DNA of 64,000 nucleotides from Bradyrhizobium algeriense (GTDB lineage Bacteria; Pseudomonadota; Alphaproteobacteria; Rhizobiales; Xanthobacteraceae): positions 5,766,001 to 5,830,000 of the forward strand of contig NZ_JAZHRV010000001.1 of assembly GCF_036924595.1 (NCBI RefSeq). The letters run 5' to 3'. Positions 38,258 through 47,053 of the stretch are shown piece by piece (position 1 is the stretch's first letter; the number at the start of each line of letters is the position of its first letter). Made by a program: the position numbers and the translations under genes. The notes below the pieces were generated by a model. That model was not told the origin of the DNA. It made no database searches and saw only the letters and a list, made by a program, of their open reading frames with translations.

Positions 38258-38611
38258 TCACGCCCATTTGTGAAAAATCAAAAACGCACCGAAGGCGATG
38301 AAGGCAAAACCGAGCGCGTGATTCCAGCCCAGCGGCTCCTTGAGATAGAGCACCGAGAAGCAGGCGAACACCACCAGCGTGATCACCTCCTGCATGGTCT
38401 TGAGCTGCGCCGCCGAATACACCGCGCTGCCCCAGCGGTTGGCCGGCACCGCCAGCCAGTATTCGACGAAGGCGATGCTCCAGCTCGCCAGCACGACCAT
38501 CGGCAGCGGGCTCTCCTTGAATTTCAGATGGCCATACCAGGCAAAGGTCATGAAGACGTTGGAGGCGAACAGCATCAGGATCGGCAGCAGCGTCGGGGAA
38601 ACAGTGGGCAT
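38258..38611 (-). CDS. DUF486 family small membrane protein (DMT-like)
   Basis: Inner-membrane protein of 117 residues with four predicted helices. The central motif FAWYGHLKFKESPLPMVVLASWSIAFVEYWLAVPANRWG is typical of DUF486, related to small drug/metabolite transporters. The C-terminal helix ends GAFLIFHKWA. Members have no proven substrate. It stands alone next to the toxin-antitoxin pair and is convergent with it. Confidence 0.88.
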   Translation of the reverse strand: MPTVSPTLLPILMLFASNVFMTFAWYGHLKFKESPLPMVVLASWSIAFVEYWLAVPANRWGSAVYSAAQLKTMQEVITLVVFACFSVLYLKEPLGWNHALGFAFIAFGAFLIFHKWA

Positions 38612-38816
38612 CGATGTCCTCTTGCAATATGTCGTGCCGGCTCAACTTTCGGGTCTCTTAACCCGTTTCTCCGGCATTCGAATATCATTTGATTTCAAAA
38701 AAGCGAAAGCCCGCCGCATCGGCGCAACGCTCAATTAAGACTGGCGGCAGAAAGGCGTGCACAATCGCAACAATCAGGCATGCTTGCGCTTATTCCCGGC
38801 AAGTGACGAGAACGGC

Positions 38817-39629
38817 ATGCAGTTAAACTGGCGCGCAATCTCCGGTCCGGCTCTTACGACAGCGACGGCGCTGGCAGCCTTCCTCGTCGATCGGCATTTC
38901 GTTCCTGTCCCCAATCCCGCGCCGCTGTTCGTCTGCATCGTAGCCCTTGCCGCTTCCGTCAGCGGCATCGTCTCCGGCATGGCCAGCGCCGTCATTGCGG
39001 TGGTGGCTTCCGCGCTGCTCTTCCTCAACCACCGCACAGCGCCCGGGTACGACATGTCGGACCTGGCGCGCATGCTGCTGCTGGCGGTGACCGCCGGCGG
39101 CACCGCGCTCATCACCGGCTTGCTGCGGCAAAAATGGGTCGATGCGTTCGCGTGGGAGAAGAAGCATCATGCCACCGCCGAACGGCTGTCGGCCGCGCTC
39201 GATCAGGTCGACATCGGCATCGTGCTGCTCGATGCCGATACCCGCGCCGAATTCATCAACCGCGCCTTCCGCGATTACTTCAAGCTGTCCGATGAGCAGG
39301 CCGACAGCAAGCCGCCCTTCATCGCGCTGATGTATCACGGCCGCGACACCGGCGCCTGGCAACTGCCGGAGGACGAATTGAACGCCTTCATCGCCAAGCG
39401 CACCGAAATGATCCGGGTCGGCGATTCCACGCCCATCAACATCGATCTCGCCGACGGGCAGGTGCTGCGCTTCATTTGCACGGCGCTGCCCGATGGCGGA
39501 CGCATGCTGAGCTACACGCCGGTCACCGACCTCGTCCGCCACAGCGACGATCCCGGCAGCGCCGACTACTATCGCGCCCTGCGCGGCAGCTATCGCAGCC
39601 TTGCCCGCCACCTCGGCGCCGCGGAATAG
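38817..39629 (+). CDS. Membrane-anchored PAS domain protein
   Basis: Protein of 270 residues. Three or four N-terminal membrane helices (ALTTATALAAFLVD, PLFVCIVALAASVSGIVSG, MLLLAVTAGGTALITGLL) resemble a DUF4118-type sensor anchor. A PAS domain follows at about residues 125-245 (LDQVDIGIVLLDADTRAEFINRAFRDYFKLS). There is no kinase, cyclase or output domain, so it must act through partners or is a remnant of a longer sensor. The ATG at 38817 is preferred over a GTG at 38757. The signal is unknown. Confidence 0.75.
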   Translation: MQLNWRAISGPALTTATALAAFLVDRHFVPVPNPAPLFVCIVALAASVSGIVSGMASAVIAVVASALLFLNHRTAPGYDMSDLARMLLLAVTAGGTALITGLLRQKWVDAFAWEKKHHATAERLSAALDQVDIGIVLLDADTRAEFINRAFRDYFKLSDEQADSKPPFIALMYHGRDTGAWQLPEDELNAFIAKRTEMIRVGDSTPINIDLADGQVLRFICTALPDGGRMLSYTPVTDLVRHSDDPGSADYYRALRGSYRSLARHLGAAE

Positions 39630-39744
39630 CGGCGGCACACAGCGCTCGCTGCGACATTGATCCCCTCCTGCCCTGTCTGTAGTAATGAACGGGCATCCTC
39701 CTGCGCGGCCTCGACGCGCCACCCCGCTACAGACGGAATCCCGC

Positions 39745-40206
39745 ATGTCCGGCGACCTCACCATCCGCTTCGTCACCCGTCAGGACTACGCGCAATGGCT
39801 TCCGCTGTGGGACGGCTACAACGCCTTCTACGGCCGCTCGGGTCCGACCGCGCTGGCGCCCGAGATCACGGCAATGACGTGGGCCCGCTTCTTCGACGCC
39901 TATGAGCCGGTGTATGCGCTGGTCGCCGAGAGCGGCGGCGAGCTGCTTGGGCTGACGCATTATCTGTTTCACCGCTCGACGATCATGATCGAGCCGAACT
40001 GCTATCTGCAGGATCTGTTCACGAGCGCGGCGGCGCGCGGCAAGGGCGTCGGCCGCGCCTTGATCAACGGCGTGTACGAACAGGCGAAGCTGGCTGGATC
40101 TTCCCGCGTCTATTGGCAGACGCACGAGACCAACCACACCGCGATGCTGCTTTACGACAAGGTGGCGGAGCGCTCCGGCTTCGTCGTCTACCGCAAGCTG
40201 TTCTGA
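39745..40206 (+). CDS. GNAT family N-acetyltransferase
   Basis: Protein of 153 residues with the GNAT fold. The acetyl-CoA loop is DLFTSAAARGKGVGRALINGVYEQA (R-G-K-G-V-G), followed by YWQTHETNHTAMLLYDKVAERSGFVVYRK. The ATG at 39745 begins the conserved domain; the frame extends to 39685. It is monocistronic and the substrate is unknown. The next 285 bases hold no recognisable gene. Confidence 0.88.
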   Translation: MSGDLTIRFVTRQDYAQWLPLWDGYNAFYGRSGPTALAPEITAMTWARFFDAYEPVYALVAESGGELLGLTHYLFHRSTIMIEPNCYLQDLFTSAAARGKGVGRALINGVYEQAKLAGSSRVYWQTHETNHTAMLLYDKVAERSGFVVYRKLF

Positions 40207-40492
40207 CACAGTTTTGTGAAGACAGTCCCGTCAGGCCGCCTGTGGATAAGTCCTGATGTCACCGCCGCGTAACAAAGCGCGGATAGGTTGCGCCTGCGTC
40301 TGATCAGGCCCCCCGTCTCAGATCACGCGCCCCAAGCGGCCCCCGTCAGTCGCCGCGTCTGACCGGGGCCGCATCTTTTTTGCCGCATGGCTGCCAAGCG
40401 TGGCGGCCGATATTACAGCTGCTTGCGGGTCGAAGCCGTGCGGGCCACAATGCCGGCCCCCTCTCCCCGCGTGCTTTCCACAGGATCGATCC

Positions 40493-41431
40493 ATGCAAAT
40501 TCGCAACCTCGGCGGCTCCGGCCTGCGCGTTTCCGCCGTCGGGCTCGGCTGCAACAATTTCGGCCAGCGCACTGACCTCGAGACCTCGCGCAAGGTCATC
40601 CACAAGGCGATCGATCTCGGCATCACGCTGTTCGACACTGCCGACATCTATGCCGGCATGGGCGGCTCCGAGACCGTGCTGGGCACCGTGCTCGGCGACC
40701 GCCGCAAGGACATCGTGCTGGCGACGAAATATTCCAAGCCGATGGCAACCGACGGCACCAGGCAGGGCGCCTCGCGCCGCTACATCATGTCCGCGGTCGA
40801 GGCCAGCCTGACGCGGCTGAAGACCGACTACATCGATCTCTACCAGCAGCACGATTACGATTCGCTGACGCCGATGGAAGAGACGCTGCGCGCGCTCGAC
40901 GATCTCGTCCGCCAGGGCAAGGTCCGCTATATCGGCAATTCGAATTTTCCGGCCTGGCGCATCGCGGAAGCGGAAATGATGGCGCGGCAGATGAATGTCA
41001 GCCGCTTCGTCTCCTGCCAGGACGAATATAGCCTCGTGGTGCGCGGCATCGAAAAGGATCTGCTGCCGGCCGCAACGGAATACAAGCTCGGGCTATTGCC
41101 GTTCTTCCCGCTGGCGAGCGGCCTGCTCACCGGCAAATACAAGCGCGGCACTGCTGCCCCCGACGACACCCGCTTCGCCAAGGCACCGGCCTTGAAGGAC
41201 CGCTACGTCACGCCGCGTAACGAGGACATCGTCGAGAAGCTGCAGGCGTTTGCGCAAGCGCGCGGTCACACCATGCTCGAACTCGCCTTCTCCTGGCTGG
41301 CGTCGCGCCCGCAAGTCTCGAGCGTCATCGCCGGCGCGACGCGTGTCGAACAGGTCGAGCAGAACGTGAAGGCCATCGGCTGGAGTTTGAGCGCGGAGGA
41401 GATCGCGGAGGTGGATGAGACTACGAAGTAG
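40493..41431 (+). CDS. Aldo/keto reductase
   Basis: NADPH-dependent oxidoreductase of 312 residues with the AKR barrel. MQIRNLGGSGLRVSAVGLGCNNFG is the canonical start, and the catalytic Asp/Tyr region is LFDTADIYAGMGGSE. The catalytic His segment is YIDLYQQHDYDS, and the cofactor site is VIAGATRVEQVEQNV. Closest in style to the YhdN/Tas group acting on varied aldehydes. It is monocistronic, and a palindromic repeat follows. The physiological substrate is unknown. Confidence 0.9.
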   Translation: MQIRNLGGSGLRVSAVGLGCNNFGQRTDLETSRKVIHKAIDLGITLFDTADIYAGMGGSETVLGTVLGDRRKDIVLATKYSKPMATDGTRQGASRRYIMSAVEASLTRLKTDYIDLYQQHDYDSLTPMEETLRALDDLVRQGKVRYIGNSNFPAWRIAEAEMMARQMNVSRFVSCQDEYSLVVRGIEKDLLPAATEYKLGLLPFFPLASGLLTGKYKRGTAAPDDTRFAKAPALKDRYVTPRNEDIVEKLQAFAQARGHTMLELAFSWLASRPQVSSVIAGATRVEQVEQNVKAIGWSLSAEEIAEVDETTK

Positions 41432-41453
41432 CGGCATCGGCACTCTCTCCGCT

Positions 41454-41585
41454 CCCTCTCCCCGTCCTTCACGGGGAGAGGGTCGGGGTGAGGGGCACTC
41501 TCCGCGAGCCGTGAACGACGTGAGACCTGTACCCCCTCACCCGGATTGCTTCGCAATCCGACCTCTCCCCGCAAGCGGGGCGAGG
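41454..41585. repeat. Composite palindromic element (CCCTCTCCCCG type)
   Basis: The left hairpin is CCCTCTCCCCGT / ACGGGGAGAGGG. GGTCGGGGTGAGGGG follows, then an inverted partner CCCCCTCACCCGGATTG, an ATTGCTTCGCAAT hairpin and CTCTCCCCGCAAGCGGGG. It has the same design as the serA-serC element but a different sequence. Partial copies are at 12123 and 41945-42013. Confidence 0.6.
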
Positions 41586-41598
41586 TTGGAGCGAGTTT

Positions 41599-41958
41599 CT
41601 ATTTCAAGAGCTCGGCCTGAATCGTGAGCAGCACGCCCTCGATATTTCCGAGCACATCATTGTTCCAGAAGCGGAGCACTCGGTAGTTCTCCTCCATCAA
41701 GCGACGATCGCGGATTGGGTCAGTTGCGGACTCACTATGCTGTCCGCCGTCGACTTCGATAACCAGCCGTTGCTCACGACAAACGAAATCGCAGATGTAA
41801 CCGAGTATCGGCTGCTGCCTGACGAACTTGTGTCCATCAATTTGCCGGTTGCGAATGCGATTCCAGAGAACGGTTTCTGCATCGGTCTGGTTGCCACGCA
41901 GTCGTCTCGCGATTCGGATGGTCTTTTCATTGCGGCCGCGCATCGCCCTGCCCCTCAC
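41599..41958 (-). CDS. DUF559 endonuclease-like protein
   Basis: Protein of 119 residues with the DUF559 (PD-(D/E)XK/Vsr-like) fold. ARRLRGNQTDAETVLWNRIRNRQIDGHKFVRQQPILGYICDFVC and LVIEVDGGQH give the expected D, E-x-D metal-site residues; RVLRFWNNDVLGN follows. Basic N terminus. Such proteins are widespread single-gene orphans and may act in DNA repair or mobility; function unproven. It lies between two palindromic repeat regions. Confidence 0.87.
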   Translation of the reverse strand: MRGRAMRGRNEKTIRIARRLRGNQTDAETVLWNRIRNRQIDGHKFVRQQPILGYICDFVCREQRLVIEVDGGQHSESATDPIRDRRLMEENYRVLRFWNNDVLGNIEGVLLTIQAELLK

Positions 41959-42013
41959 CCGCCGCGCAAGGGCGCGGCGACCTCTCCCCGCAAAGAGCGT
42001 GGAGAGGTTGAAC

Positions 42014-43249
42014 CTACCCCACCAATCCCTGCATCGGCTTCACCGGCGCGCTGTCCGGAAACACATTCTCCGCCAGCACCTTCTCGGCAATCCCGAACTG
42101 GTCCTTCAGCACGCCCTTCATCACCGCGCGCAAGTCCGTGGTCGGCGCGAGGTCGCGGCCCTGATAGAGGCTCGCCGGCTTCAGCCCCGGCCAGTCCGCG
42201 ATCACGCGGCCGCCTTTCACCGCGCCGCCGGCGACGAGCGCGATGGTGCCGGTGCCGTGGTCAGTGCCCTGGGTGCCGTTGATGCGCGCGGTGCGGCCGA
42301 ATTCGGTGGCGACCACGATCACGGTGTCGCGCCAGCGTGGCCCCAGCCCGGTTTCGAATTCCGCCAAGGCGCCGTCGAGGCCACCAAGCAATTGCGCCAG
42401 CCGCCCGACCGGCCCGCCTTCATTGGCATGGGTGTCCCAGCCGTCGAAGGCGAGCGCGCCGATCCGCGGGCCGTCGTCGGCGGCCATCAGCTTGGCGGCG
42501 CCGCGCGCCACCAGCCGCATCGCAGCCACGCCATTGGTGCCGGGCTTCGGCTTCATGTCGTCGCCTTGCGCGGCCTTGTCGAGCGCCAGCCCCTGCTTCA
42601 ACGCATTCGCCAGCGCGGGATCGCGGTGTTGATAAAGTTCGACGAGCCGCATCGCAGTATCCTCCGCAGCCTGCGGCAGCGCGACCGGCGCCCAGCCGAC
42701 AGTTGGCGCCGCGCCGCGCAGCACCAGCGGCGTGGTCGGGCCGACCGCAAGTCCGCTTGTCACCCGCTCGCCTTTCGGCAGGCCCTCCAGCGCGCGGTTG
42801 AGCCAGCCGGACTGCACCCGGCCCGGACCCGCAAAACCGCTTTCGAGCACGTCCTGCCCGTCGAAATGCGAACGGTCGCGATATGACGTCGCCACTGCAT
42901 GGATCACGGCAGCCTTCTTCTCGCGATACATCCGTGCAAATTCCGGCATTGCCGGATGCAGCGAAAAGAAATTGTCGAGCCCTACAGCCGCGTTCGGGCC
43001 GCTCGACGACAATGCGATCGAACCATGCAGGCCGGCATAGTCAGGATCGCCAATCGGCGCGACGGTGGCGAGCCCATCGAGCGCGCCGCGCAGGATGACG
43101 ACCACCAGCCGCGGATCGCGGCCGTCGGCGGCGCGCGCGAATTTCGGCAAATAGGCCCATGCCGCAAAGGAGGCGCCACCGAGCAATAGCGCGCGCCGCG
43201 ACGTCACCAGCGATCGCATGTCCTCGCAGCAGCCCATTGTCGTTTCCAT
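42014..43249 (-). CDS. DUF1501 family Tat-exported protein
   Basis: Protein of 411 residues of the DUF1501 family (alkaline-phosphatase/sulfatase-like fold). A twin-arginine signal is visible: TSRRALLLGGASFAAWAYLP. Core blocks are LVVVILRGALDGLATVAPIGD, HFDGQDVLESG, FDGWDTHANEGGP and VATEFGRTARINGTQGTDHGTG, the last with likely metal ligands. The ATG at 43249 has AGAGGAG at good spacing; an ATG at 43258 would overlap that site. It is coupled to the DUF1800 gene 5 bases upstream. The function is unknown. Confidence 0.88.
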   Translation of the reverse strand: METTMGCCEDMRSLVTSRRALLLGGASFAAWAYLPKFARAADGRDPRLVVVILRGALDGLATVAPIGDPDYAGLHGSIALSSSGPNAAVGLDNFFSLHPAMPEFARMYREKKAAVIHAVATSYRDRSHFDGQDVLESGFAGPGRVQSGWLNRALEGLPKGERVTSGLAVGPTTPLVLRGAAPTVGWAPVALPQAAEDTAMRLVELYQHRDPALANALKQGLALDKAAQGDDMKPKPGTNGVAAMRLVARGAAKLMAADDGPRIGALAFDGWDTHANEGGPVGRLAQLLGGLDGALAEFETGLGPRWRDTVIVVATEFGRTARINGTQGTDHGTGTIALVAGGAVKGGRVIADWPGLKPASLYQGRDLAPTTDLRAVMKGVLKDQFGIAEKVLAENVFPDSAPVKPMQGLVG

Positions 43250-43254
43250 TGATG

Positions 43255-44817
43255 TCATCTCCTCTGGAATTCCGGCGACATCAACAGCAGCGCCAGCGCC
43301 TGCTGCCGCGATTCCGCGCGCTCGATGGTTTTCCGCGTCTCTGATGACGCCGCGTCCGCGGCAACGAGTTCGAGCAGGTCGCGCGGATCGACGCCGTCGG
43401 CGAGCCGGGAGGCGATCTGCGCTGAGATATCGAGCCGCAGCTTGATGCCTTCCGGCGCTGCCCAGGCCGCGTCCGTATCCGGGAAGCCGTTCGGCCCCGC
43501 GGGCGACCACAGCGGCTGGCCCAACGCGTTGAGGCCGCCGAGATAGCGGCCGGGATCGTTCGGAATCTGCGCGAGCAATCTTCCGGCCGCGACCAGGAAT
43601 TCGTAAGGCGAGCGCATCTTGGAGAGCGGCGCCTTCCAGGCATCATCGGAATCCACCAGCGCCGTCGCCAGCGCCTTGAGATCGCCGTCGGTTCGCATGA
43701 AGACGTCGGCGAGCCGCGCCACCAAAGCCGGCGGCGGATCGTCGGCCACGAAGTGACGCGCGAATTTGGTCGCGATGAATTTCGCAGTCGACGGATGGCG
43801 CGCAATGTCCGCCAGCACCGCCTCGCCCTGCCTGACGTCGGGGGCGTCGTAGATTTTTCCCATCACCCGCTGCGCGCCGGGCTGATGCGCGTTGGCATTG
43901 AACACGAAGCTGCCGGGCGCCCCCAATTGCCCCAGCCTTCCCGCATAGGTCCAGCCCGTGATGATGTTCGCGAGCGACGTGACGTCCGCTTGCGAATAAC
44001 CGCCGCCGACGCCGAGCGTATGCAGTTCCAGGATTTCGCGGGCAAGGTTTTCGTTCAGTCCGCGGTTGCGGTTTTTCCCGGCGCGCGAATCCGGGCCCAG
44101 CGATTGCTGGTTATCGAGAAAGAACAGCATCGCCGGATGCTGCTCGACCGCCTTCAGCATGTCGCCGAAACGCCCGAGCACGTGCGGCCGGATCGCCTCG
44201 CGCTCGAACGAGCCGGCCCACATCCGCGCCGGCCCGCCCTTGTTGGCGGAGATGCAGAAATGATTGGACCAGAACACCACCAGCCGCTCGGTAAATCCGC
44301 AATCGGCCATGACGGCCCGCTGCAGCCGCGCCAGCGCTTCGGCGCGAAAGGTTTTCTGGATGATGTTGAGCGGTGCCGGTGGCGGCTTTGGCGCATTCGG
44401 ACGCATCGCTTCAGCAGGCGCCATGGCCGCATTGGGATTGTCCGGCGGTTTCGCCGGCTGTTCCTTTGACGGTTCTCTGGGCGCCATATCCATGGCGATG
44501 CTGTTGAGCGAAAGGTTTCGGCGCTGCGCTTTCGCATCCGGCGGCGGTTGACCTTCGGTGGCAGGCGCCGCCGACTTGGCGGCGGCGTCGCGGGCCTGCT
44601 GGATCTCGAACTGATAGTCGAACACGGCCTTGCCGAGCGCCGGCGTCGACTGGAGTCCCGGCACTTCGAGCAGCACGCCATTGGGACGGGCAAGTTCTGC
44701 CTTGACGAAGCCGCGCGGATCGGAGGCGGCATTGAGAAAATCGCCGGATGCTCCGCCGCGCGCGCCCAGTCCGAAGCGATTGAGCGCAACAAGGGCTGCT
44801 TGCGAATCGCGGGCCAT
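43255..44817 (-). CDS. DUF1800 family protein
   Basis: Protein of 520 residues of the DUF1800 family, nearly always paired with DUF1501 as here. ALVALNRFGLGARGG opens the domain. A Pro/Ala-rich insert lies at about residues 75-150. HFCISANKGG and ARLLAQIPNDPGRYLGGLNALGQPLW follow; ENLAREILELHTLGVGGGYSQADV is the core motif. No signal peptide is visible. It probably works with the exported DUF1501 partner, perhaps in oxidation or modification of a polymer, but this is unproven. Confidence 0.88.
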   Translation of the reverse strand: MARDSQAALVALNRFGLGARGGASGDFLNAASDPRGFVKAELARPNGVLLEVPGLQSTPALGKAVFDYQFEIQQARDAAAKSAAPATEGQPPPDAKAQRRNLSLNSIAMDMAPREPSKEQPAKPPDNPNAAMAPAEAMRPNAPKPPPAPLNIIQKTFRAEALARLQRAVMADCGFTERLVVFWSNHFCISANKGGPARMWAGSFEREAIRPHVLGRFGDMLKAVEQHPAMLFFLDNQQSLGPDSRAGKNRNRGLNENLAREILELHTLGVGGGYSQADVTSLANIITGWTYAGRLGQLGAPGSFVFNANAHQPGAQRVMGKIYDAPDVRQGEAVLADIARHPSTAKFIATKFARHFVADDPPPALVARLADVFMRTDGDLKALATALVDSDDAWKAPLSKMRSPYEFLVAAGRLLAQIPNDPGRYLGGLNALGQPLWSPAGPNGFPDTDAAWAAPEGIKLRLDISAQIASRLADGVDPRDLLELVAADAASSETRKTIERAESRQQALALLLMSPEFQRR

Positions 44818-44918
44818 CGGATTTCCCTTAGAATTTCCCGGGCGTATAGTAGCTGCCGAGTATAACGCGCCTCGGCATGAACCCGGGATTAATTCCGCGT
44901 CAGGATGTTGCCCCGTTG

Positions 44919-45122
44919 ATGACAAATCGCTTGGAAAATCAGCCCACGCGCCGCCTCGCCTGCGCCGGATGCGGAACCGAATTCAATTGCAGCCTGTCCG
45001 GCCCCTGCTGGTGCAGCGACGAGGCGTTCCGCCTGCCGATGCCCACGGATGGCGACGATTGTCTCTGCCCTGACTGCCTGCGCAAGCTGGCGGACCAGGG
45101 CGCGGGCGCGAGCGTGACATGA
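44919..45122 (+). CDS. Cysteine-rich CWC family protein
   Basis: Protein of 67 residues with the Cys-rich CWC pattern: CAGCGTEFNCSLSGPCWCSDE followed by CLCPDCLRKL. The seven or more cysteines suggest zinc binding. The ATG at 44919 is preferred; an upstream ATG at 44877 is possible. Its stop overlaps the HAD hydrolase start by 4 bases (ATGA), so the two are translationally coupled. The family is small and uncharacterised; the role is unknown. Confidence 0.78.
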   Translation: MTNRLENQPTRRLACAGCGTEFNCSLSGPCWCSDEAFRLPMPTDGDDCLCPDCLRKLADQGAGASVT

Positions 45123-45811
45123 CCGGAAAATGGAATGTCAGCGCCGTCCTCCTCGACATGGACGGCACGCTGCTCGACACCGAGAAAGTCTATTTCAACA
45201 GCCTCGTCGCGGCGCTCAATGCGCGTGGCTACGCCGATGACGCCATTGCGCTCTGCCACGCCATGGTCGGCCTTCCCGGACCAGCCTGCGAGGCCATGCT
45301 GCTCGATCGCTACGGCAACAACTTTCCGCTCGCCGAGATCAACCGCGCCTTCCTCGTCAATCGCGACAGATTCATGGAGGCCGGCCTGCCGCTCAAGCCC
45401 GGCACACTGGAACTGCTCGACGGGCTCGCCGCCGCCGATTGCCCGATGGCGATTGTGACCTCGTCGTCACGCCGCTCCGCCGAGCGCAATCTTTCGCTTG
45501 CTGGAATCCGCTCGCGCTTCGACACCATCCTGACGCTGGACGATGTCGCGCGCGGCAAGCCGAGCCCGGACCTCTATCTCCTCGCGGCGAGACGCCTTGG
45601 CCTCGCCCCGCAGGTCTGCATCGCGGTGGAAGATTCAAATCACGGCGTGACCGCCTCCCACGCTGCCGGCGCGATCACGATCATGGTGCCAGACATGGCG
45701 CCGCCGACCGACGAGACGCGCGCGAAATGCGCGGCCGTACTCCCCGACCTGAATGCGGTGCTGCAGACGTTGCGGGAGCGGTCGTCGTTACTCCACCGGC
45801 CCGGCAAATAG
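45119..45811 (+). CDS. HAD superfamily hydrolase, beta-phosphoglucomutase/phosphatase type
   Basis: Protein of 230 residues with all HAD motifs. Motif I is LLDMDGTLLDTE, motif II VTSSSRR, motif III Lys in GKPSPDLYLLAARRLG, and motif IV VEDSNHGVTASHAAG. A helical cap (subclass IA) lies between motifs I and II. It probably dephosphorylates a small sugar phosphate or similar. It is coupled to the CWC protein gene, and its last 24 bases overlap the convergent VOC protein gene. Confidence 0.9.
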   Translation: MTGKWNVSAVLLDMDGTLLDTEKVYFNSLVAALNARGYADDAIALCHAMVGLPGPACEAMLLDRYGNNFPLAEINRAFLVNRDRFMEAGLPLKPGTLELLDGLAAADCPMAIVTSSSRRSAERNLSLAGIRSRFDTILTLDDVARGKPSPDLYLLAARRLGLAPQVCIAVEDSNHGVTASHAAGAITIMVPDMAPPTDETRAKCAAVLPDLNAVLQTLRERSSLLHRPGK

Positions 45812-46435
45812 CAGCAGATTACCGTCCGGATCTTTCACGATGAAATTGCGCGCGCCCCAGGGCTCCCGCCTCAGCGTCTGGAAGAAGGTGACGCCCGCCG
45901 ACTGATACGCAAGGAAGAGTTTTTTGATCTCTTCCGCGGTCGCGACCGTGAGCGAAGCGGCGAGCAACTCTTCGCGGTCGCGCAGTTCGGGATCTATCGG
46001 CGGTTTGGCGACGCAGCGCAAGTTGATCCGTGCCGCATTGCGCGCGACCTGGGCGTAAAATGGCGGCTCGCCATAGGTGAAGACCACGGTGAAGCCGAGC
46101 TTGCCCGCAAAGAAATCGCAGGACGCCTTGATATCGGCGACGAAGAGCTGCGGCTCGGCGGCGGTGATGACGGCTGCGGTGGAAGTGGTGTCTGCATGAT
46201 CCGACATGGTCGAAAATCCTGTCTTGAGCGCCTGCCAGCTCTCGAAACCATGCTGCCGCGCGACCAGCTCCTGCGCATCGCTGAGGCGAAAATGGTGCGC
46301 GAGGATGTCAGGATCGGTCATCTGGCTAAAGCGGGGCAAGCCCGACCTGATCTGGGCGGCGGCCGGATAGTAACGGTCACGATGCCAGCACAGGATGAGC
46401 TTGGCCTGTTTGCGAAGGTTTTCGAGATTCGGCAT
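45788..46435 (-). CDS. VOC/glyoxalase superfamily protein with N-terminal helical domain
   Basis: Protein of 215 residues. The N-terminal block PNLENLRKQAKLILCWHRDRYYPAAAQIR and QELVARQHGFESWQALK are helical elements often linked to ankyrin or glyoxalase proteins. A VOC domain follows from about residue 90 (PQLFVADIKASCDFFAGKLGFTVVFTYGEPPFYAQV, ending NFIVKDPDGNLLLFAGP). The ATG at 46435 is chosen as the start of the conserved block; the frame runs to 46546. Possible lyase or antibiotic-binding protein; the substrate is unknown. Confidence 0.82.
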   Translation of the reverse strand: MPNLENLRKQAKLILCWHRDRYYPAAAQIRSGLPRFSQMTDPDILAHHFRLSDAQELVARQHGFESWQALKTGFSTMSDHADTTSTAAVITAAEPQLFVADIKASCDFFAGKLGFTVVFTYGEPPFYAQVARNAARINLRCVAKPPIDPELRDREELLAASLTVATAEEIKKLFLAYQSAGVTFFQTLRREPWGARNFIVKDPDGNLLLFAGPVE

Positions 46436-46650
46436 GGGCGCAGCTACGGTTGATGTCGCGTAGGTGGGCATTGCCCCTTCGGCCGAAAGCCGATGCGCCC
46501 TACATGCAGCGGGGGTCAGGATGCCGGGCCGTCTCGCGGCTGTCAATCGGCCTCTCGCGTGGCGCCCGCGCTAACGTCGGCTGCGCCGCCGCGCCATCGC
46601 AGCGCCTACCAGAGAGGATGCCGCTGCGCCTGCCGTTTCTCTCAGGCGGA

Positions 46651-46827
46651 CTAAGCGGCGTCTTTGGTCGCAATCATTGTCCGCAGGTCGTCCGCCAGTT
46701 CGCGGTAATGCAAGCCGAGGCGCAAGTACAGCTCGCGCTTCGCCCCATCCGTCGTCAGCTTGCCAATCAAATCGCATTCGGCAGCAAGAGTTTCAAACCG
46801 CTCCAATTTGGCTTCAAGGTCGGTCAT
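46651..46827 (-). CDS. Small helical hypothetical protein
   Basis: Protein of 58 residues, MTDLEAKLERFETLAAECDLIG then KLTTDGAKRELYLRLGLHYRELADDLRTMIA; predicted to be a two-helix coiled coil. GGGGGAGG lies 6 bases upstream of the ATG at 46827, a strong ribosome site, so it is very likely translated. The family is frequent in Bradyrhizobium and of unknown role. It stands alone. Confidence 0.7.
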   Translation of the reverse strand: MTDLEAKLERFETLAAECDLIGKLTTDGAKRELYLRLGLHYRELADDLRTMIATKDAA

Positions 46828-47053
46828 GACACGCCTCCCCCTAACGGCTAGCAAGGAGATAAGACTACGCCTTCATTTTACGTCACAGCTAACATCGTTA
46901 TCGGATAGAACTAATTTACAGCCTCGGCGATAGGCCGGACAGTCGCGCAATCATTGCCTGCTGATTTGCGTCAGCGAACGCCGTTGCTGCCGCCAACCGA
47001 CGCCGCGATCGGCGCCGGCCGGCGATCTCGCCGGCCCACGCGCCCCGCCGACG

